A stretch of 7,302 bases of DNA. Origin: JAZNLR01 sp045579195. GTDB taxonomy: Bacteria; Bacillota; Clostridia; Christensenellales; CAMQZB01. Shown here in pieces: positions 5,322 to 7,302 of the stretch. The stretch covers positions 1-7,302 of the forward strand of contig JAZNLR010000140.1 in NCBI GenBank assembly GCA_045579195.1. Direction: 5' to 3'. The notes beneath the pieces were generated by a model. That model saw only the letters and a program-made list of their open reading frames with translations, was not told the origin of the DNA and ran no database searches. A program made the position numbers and the translations under genes. Every line of letters begins with the position of its first letter. Within the stretch, counting starts at the first letter, position 1.

Positions 5322-6155
5322 ATGACTGTTTTCGCAAACGCAAAACTCAATCTTGCTCTCAACGTGACGGGAACGGACGGCGGTCTTCATACGTTGGATA
5401 TGGTGACGGTTTCTGTTGACCTTGCCGATGAGGTGGAACTCTCTGTTCGGGAAGATGACTGCGTGACACTCGTTTGCGACGGAGGAATTCCAACCGAAAA
5501 GAACACAGCATATCGTGCGGCGGTTGCGTTTGTTGCAGCGTTCAAAACGCGCGGTGTTGACATCAAGATCAGGAAAAGAATTCCGTTTGAGGCAGGGATG
5601 GGTGGTTCGTCCGCCGATGCTGCCGCGGTCTTAAACGCAATGAAAGAGTTGTTTTGCGTGTGCGATGAGGAGCGGATTTCTGCCATCGCACGTGCAATCG
5701 GAAGCGATGTTTCTCCGATGCGACAAAAGGGGTTCTTGCGCGTTCGCGGAACGGGGGAACTCATTGAGAAGATTGCAAGCGAAAAGGAGCTTCACTTCGT
5801 CGTTTTGCAAGGGGAAAATGGAAGCTTTGCAAAGGACGTTTATCGCACGTTTGACATCGTTTCCTCAGATGTGAAAGCGGACGTTCCACAGCTCGTTTTA
5901 TCCATCGAGCAAGGAGATCTGGAAGGAATCTCCAAAAACCTCAAGAACCAACTGGCGAAGGCAAGCATGTATCTTGTTCCCTCTATATCTGAGGCGTTTG
6001 CGGCGCTGAAACGCTTTTCTCCGAACGCCGTTTCGATGACGGGAAGCGGAAGCGCGGTTTTTGGACTCTTTGGAAGTGCAAAGCGTGCAAACGAAGTTGC
6101 CGCGGCGCTCAAGGGGGAGTTTCCGTTCGCTTTGGCGGTCAAGAGCGTTTTTTGA
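5322..6155 (+). CDS. ispE: 4-(cytidine 5'-diphospho)-2-C-methyl-D-erythritol kinase
   Basis: This GHMP-family kinase phosphorylates the 2-hydroxyl of CDP-methylerythritol with ATP in the cytosolic MEP pathway to isoprenoid precursors. The product is 277 residues, close to the usual ~280-290. Visible motifs are AKLNL with catalytic Lys8, the ATP loop PFEAGMGGSSADAAA (88-102), GSDV with the likely catalytic Asp129, GTGE, and the C-terminal glycine-rich MTGSGSAVFGLF (239-250). His23 in GLHTL fits the conserved GYHTL motif, but the Tyr is replaced by Leu22. The usual Pro-hydrophobic-Phe after the catalytic Asp is SPM. The start is the only ATG that keeps the AKLNL motif at its normal position; the ribosome binding site is poor (GGTGTG, 5314-5319). 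It has its own promoter and terminator. Confidence 0.95.
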   Translation: MTVFANAKLNLALNVTGTDGGLHTLDMVTVSVDLADEVELSVREDDCVTLVCDGGIPTEKNTAYRAAVAFVAAFKTRGVDIKIRKRIPFEAGMGGSSADAAAVLNAMKELFCVCDEERISAIARAIGSDVSPMRQKGFLRVRGTGELIEKIASEKELHFVVLQGENGSFAKDVYRTFDIVSSDVKADVPQLVLSIEQGDLEGISKNLKNQLAKASMYLVPSISEAFAALKRFSPNAVSMTGSGSAVFGLFGSAKRANEVAAALKGEFPFALAVKSVF

Positions 6156-6199
6156 GAAAGAGAAAACTTCATAGAATAACAGAACAAAACTCTGTCAAT

Positions 6200-6234
6200 A
6201 ATCACGGTTGCAACGCTGCTTCCGTGATTTTTTT
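6200..6234 (+). terminator. Intrinsic terminator after ispE
   Basis: AATCACGG (6200-6207) pairs with CCGTGATT (6222-6229), an 8-bp stem. The 14-base loop can form a small inner GCA/TGC helix. T's run through 6234. It isolates ispE from the spoIIR unit. Confidence 0.87.
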
Positions 6235-6248
6235 GTCGCGAAATCGGC

Positions 6249-6278
6249 GCATAAAATGGACGAGCATTGGTTAATTTA
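6249..6278 (+). promoter_or_regulatory. Candidate sigma-F promoter of spoIIR
   Basis: GCATA (6249-6253), exactly 15 bases, then GGTTAATTTA (6269-6278). This fits the remembered forespore sigma-F consensus (GYATA, 15 bases, GGnnAnAnTw) at all but one informative position. SpoIIR is a sigma-F target in B. subtilis, so gene and promoter agree. Confidence 0.65.
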
Positions 6279-6298
6279 ATGCTGAAAGGAGTGTTTTT

Positions 6299-6841
6299 GT
6301 GAAAAGGTTTCTTGTGGTTTTGTTTGCCTTCATCTTTTTGTCTATGAGCGGTTGTTCGGTCGCATCTGATGGGAGTTCCTCACGATTCTTAAGAATACAT
6401 ATCCGAGCCAACAGCAACACAGAGCAAGATCAAAAGATCAAGCTTCTCGTGCGGGATGAGATCGTCTCGCAGCTCACCCCAATCCTAAGCGCTTGTGAGA
6501 GCAAAGAAGAGAGCATGCGCGTTCTTCAGGGCAAGCTTTCATTCATTAGGAAGACGGCAGAGGATGTGTTGAAACAAGCGGGCTTTTCTTACGGTTGCTC
6601 CGTGCGCCTCGCAAAGGAACGCTTCCCGGACAGGAAGTATGGTTCGCTCATCTTAGAGGCGGGGATTTACGACGCACTCATTGTTGAGCTTGGAAGGGGT
6701 GTTGGGGATAACTGGTGGTGCGTTGTGTTTCCGCCTCTCTGTTTTGTTGGAGGAACGGAGAACGGCGAAGGTAAACTCGTTTACCGCTCGAAGCTCGTTG
6801 AAATCATCAATCGCTTTTTTGAAAAAGATAATCGGAGGTAA
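6299..6841 (+). CDS. spoIIR: Stage II sporulation protein R
   Basis: SpoIIR is the forespore signal that crosses into the space between the forespore membranes and activates the protease SpoIIGA, which matures pro-sigma-E in the mother cell. The product is 180 residues from GTG 6299, seven bases after AAAGGAG (6285-6291). An N-terminal hydrophobic export segment (residues ~4-16) ends in SGC at Cys19. The family core follows: LRIHIRANSNTEQDQKIKL (an early HIxANS-DQ-K motif), a long helical region, and the hallmark GDNWWCVVFPPLCFV near residues 138-152. The candidate sigma-F promoter upstream fits its role. Its stop codon lies in the spacer of the sleB ribosome binding site, so the two are probably translated together. 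Cys19 suggests possible lipidation, though the lipobox is imperfect. Confidence 0.94.
   Translation: MKRFLVVLFAFIFLSMSGCSVASDGSSSRFLRIHIRANSNTEQDQKIKLLVRDEIVSQLTPILSACESKEESMRVLQGKLSFIRKTAEDVLKQAGFSYGCSVRLAKERFPDRKYGSLILEAGIYDALIVELGRGVGDNWWCVVFPPLCFVGGTENGEGKLVYRSKLVEIINRFFEKDNRR
6834..6838 (+). promoter_or_regulatory. Ribosome binding site of sleB inside the end of spoIIR
   Basis: GGAGG lies within the last codons of spoIIR, 8 bases before the ATG at 6847. Ribosomes finishing spoIIR would melt or occupy this site, which suggests coupled translation. Confidence 0.85.
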
Positions 6842-6846
6842 TCAAG

Positions 6847-7302
6847 ATGGGGAAAGGAAAAAGAATCTGCTCCGTCGTGCTTGCCGTGATGCTTCTTCTC
6901 TGCACCGTTTCGCTTGTGTCGTTCGGTGGAGAAGAGAATGCGGCGGATGCGGCGGTCGTTAAGCGCGGTAACCGTGGGCAAAATGTTCGAACGGTGCAAT
7001 CGGCGTTGAAAAAATATGGATATTATAAGGGGAATGTTGACGGTATTTTTGGTGCGCAAACATATGAAGCCGTGAAGTACTTCCAGCGCAAGAACGGACT
7101 TTCTGTGGATGGTATTGTCGGAAAGAAAACTGCAGCTGCGCTCGGGATCTCGCTCTCATCGGGCTCGGGGAGCGTTTCCAACAGCGACCTCAATCTGTTA
7201 GCGCGTGCGGTGTATGGCGAGGCGCGTGGCGAATCGTACACAGGTAAGGTGGCAGTTGCCGCGGTAATTTTGAACCGCGTTAAAAGCTCCAAGTTTCCGA
7301 AT
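6847..7302 (+). CDS. sleB: Spore cortex-lytic enzyme, SleB type (5' part; cut by the window end)
   Basis: SleB is a lytic transglycosylase that degrades spore cortex peptidoglycan at germination. 152 residues are visible and the frame is open at the window edge. An N-terminal hydrophobic signal segment (~8-27) is followed by a peptidoglycan-binding domain at ~39-100 (KRGNRGQNVRTVQSAL, GYYKGNVDGIFG, YFQRKNGLSVDGIVG). A Ser/Gly linker leads to the start of the cell-wall hydrolase (Hydrolase_2) domain at ~114. That domain includes ARAVYGEARGES with the likely catalytic Glu125, then VAVAAVILNRV. This order is the SleB architecture; CwlJ lacks the N-terminal binding domain. It starts 5 bases after the spoIIR stop with an excellent ribosome binding site. 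I saw no sigma-G promoter of its own in the preceding ~100 bases. The C-terminus cannot be judged. Confidence 0.9.
   Translation, partial: MGKGKRICSVVLAVMLLLCTVSLVSFGGEENAADAAVVKRGNRGQNVRTVQSALKKYGYYKGNVDGIFGAQTYEAVKYFQRKNGLSVDGIVGKKTAAALGISLSSGSGSVSNSDLNLLARAVYGEARGESYTGKVAVAAVILNRVKSSKFPN

Noticed and set aside
5387..5764. 125-codon minus-strand open frame inside ispE
   Set aside because: ispE is firmly identified by its kinase motifs; the antisense frame has no ribosome binding site or recognisable motif.
6180..6194. Small CAGA/TCTG hairpin before the ispE terminator
   Set aside because: Only 4 bp, weak, and made redundant by the strong hairpin at 6200-6234.
6740..6846. A sigma-G promoter for sleB within the end of spoIIR
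   Set aside because: No GnATA and CATnnTA pair with suitable spacing was seen; only a lone CATCAAT, which is not enough.

Overview
The window looks like a piece of chromosome from a spore-forming member of the Clostridia (Firmicutes/Bacillota). The evidence is a run of endospore genes (a SipL-type SPOCS/LysM protein, SpoIIR, SleB), a veg gene, strong AAGGAG ribosome binding sites, TATAAT-type promoters and U-tract hairpin terminators. The order veg - DUF3794/LysM gene - ispE - spoIIR is, from memory, a recurring clostridial neighbourhood. No mobile element, CRISPR array, tRNA or rRNA was seen.

Layout. (1) 1-710: the 3' end of a plus-strand gene of unknown function, converging with a small minus-strand gene (721-1041). 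(2) 1042-1164: a compact divergent control region between that small gene and a lipoprotein gene. (3) 1165-2625: a predicted lipoprotein with beta-propeller-like (DUF5050-type) repeats and very biased codon use, closed by a strong terminator. (4) 2676-3659: an AT-rich stretch with helically phased A-tracts and a near-consensus promoter. It drives a small protein with two tandem zinc-ribbon knuckles and a D/E-rich tail, then veg, then a terminator. (5) 3680-5262: sipL behind a good match to a sigma-E promoter. (6) 5270-6234: ispE (isoprenoid precursor synthesis) with its own housekeeping promoter and terminator. (7) 6249-7302: spoIIR behind a good match to a sigma-F promoter, followed 5 bases later by sleB, which runs off the end of the window.

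How the genes work together. The right half encodes parts of one developmental relay. In the forespore, sigma-F would switch on spoIIR. SpoIIR is exported and triggers maturation of sigma-E in the mother cell, and sigma-E would then switch on sipL, whose product anchors the spore coat around the forespore. sleB encodes a cortex-lytic enzyme needed later, at germination, but here appears to be co-transcribed with spoIIR. ispE, a housekeeping gene, sits between the sporulation units behind its own promoter.

No gene here proves a wholly new system. The least understood items are the twin zinc-ribbon acidic protein next to veg, the truncated first gene, and the small minus-strand protein. Promoter assignments are by eye against remembered consensus sequences.
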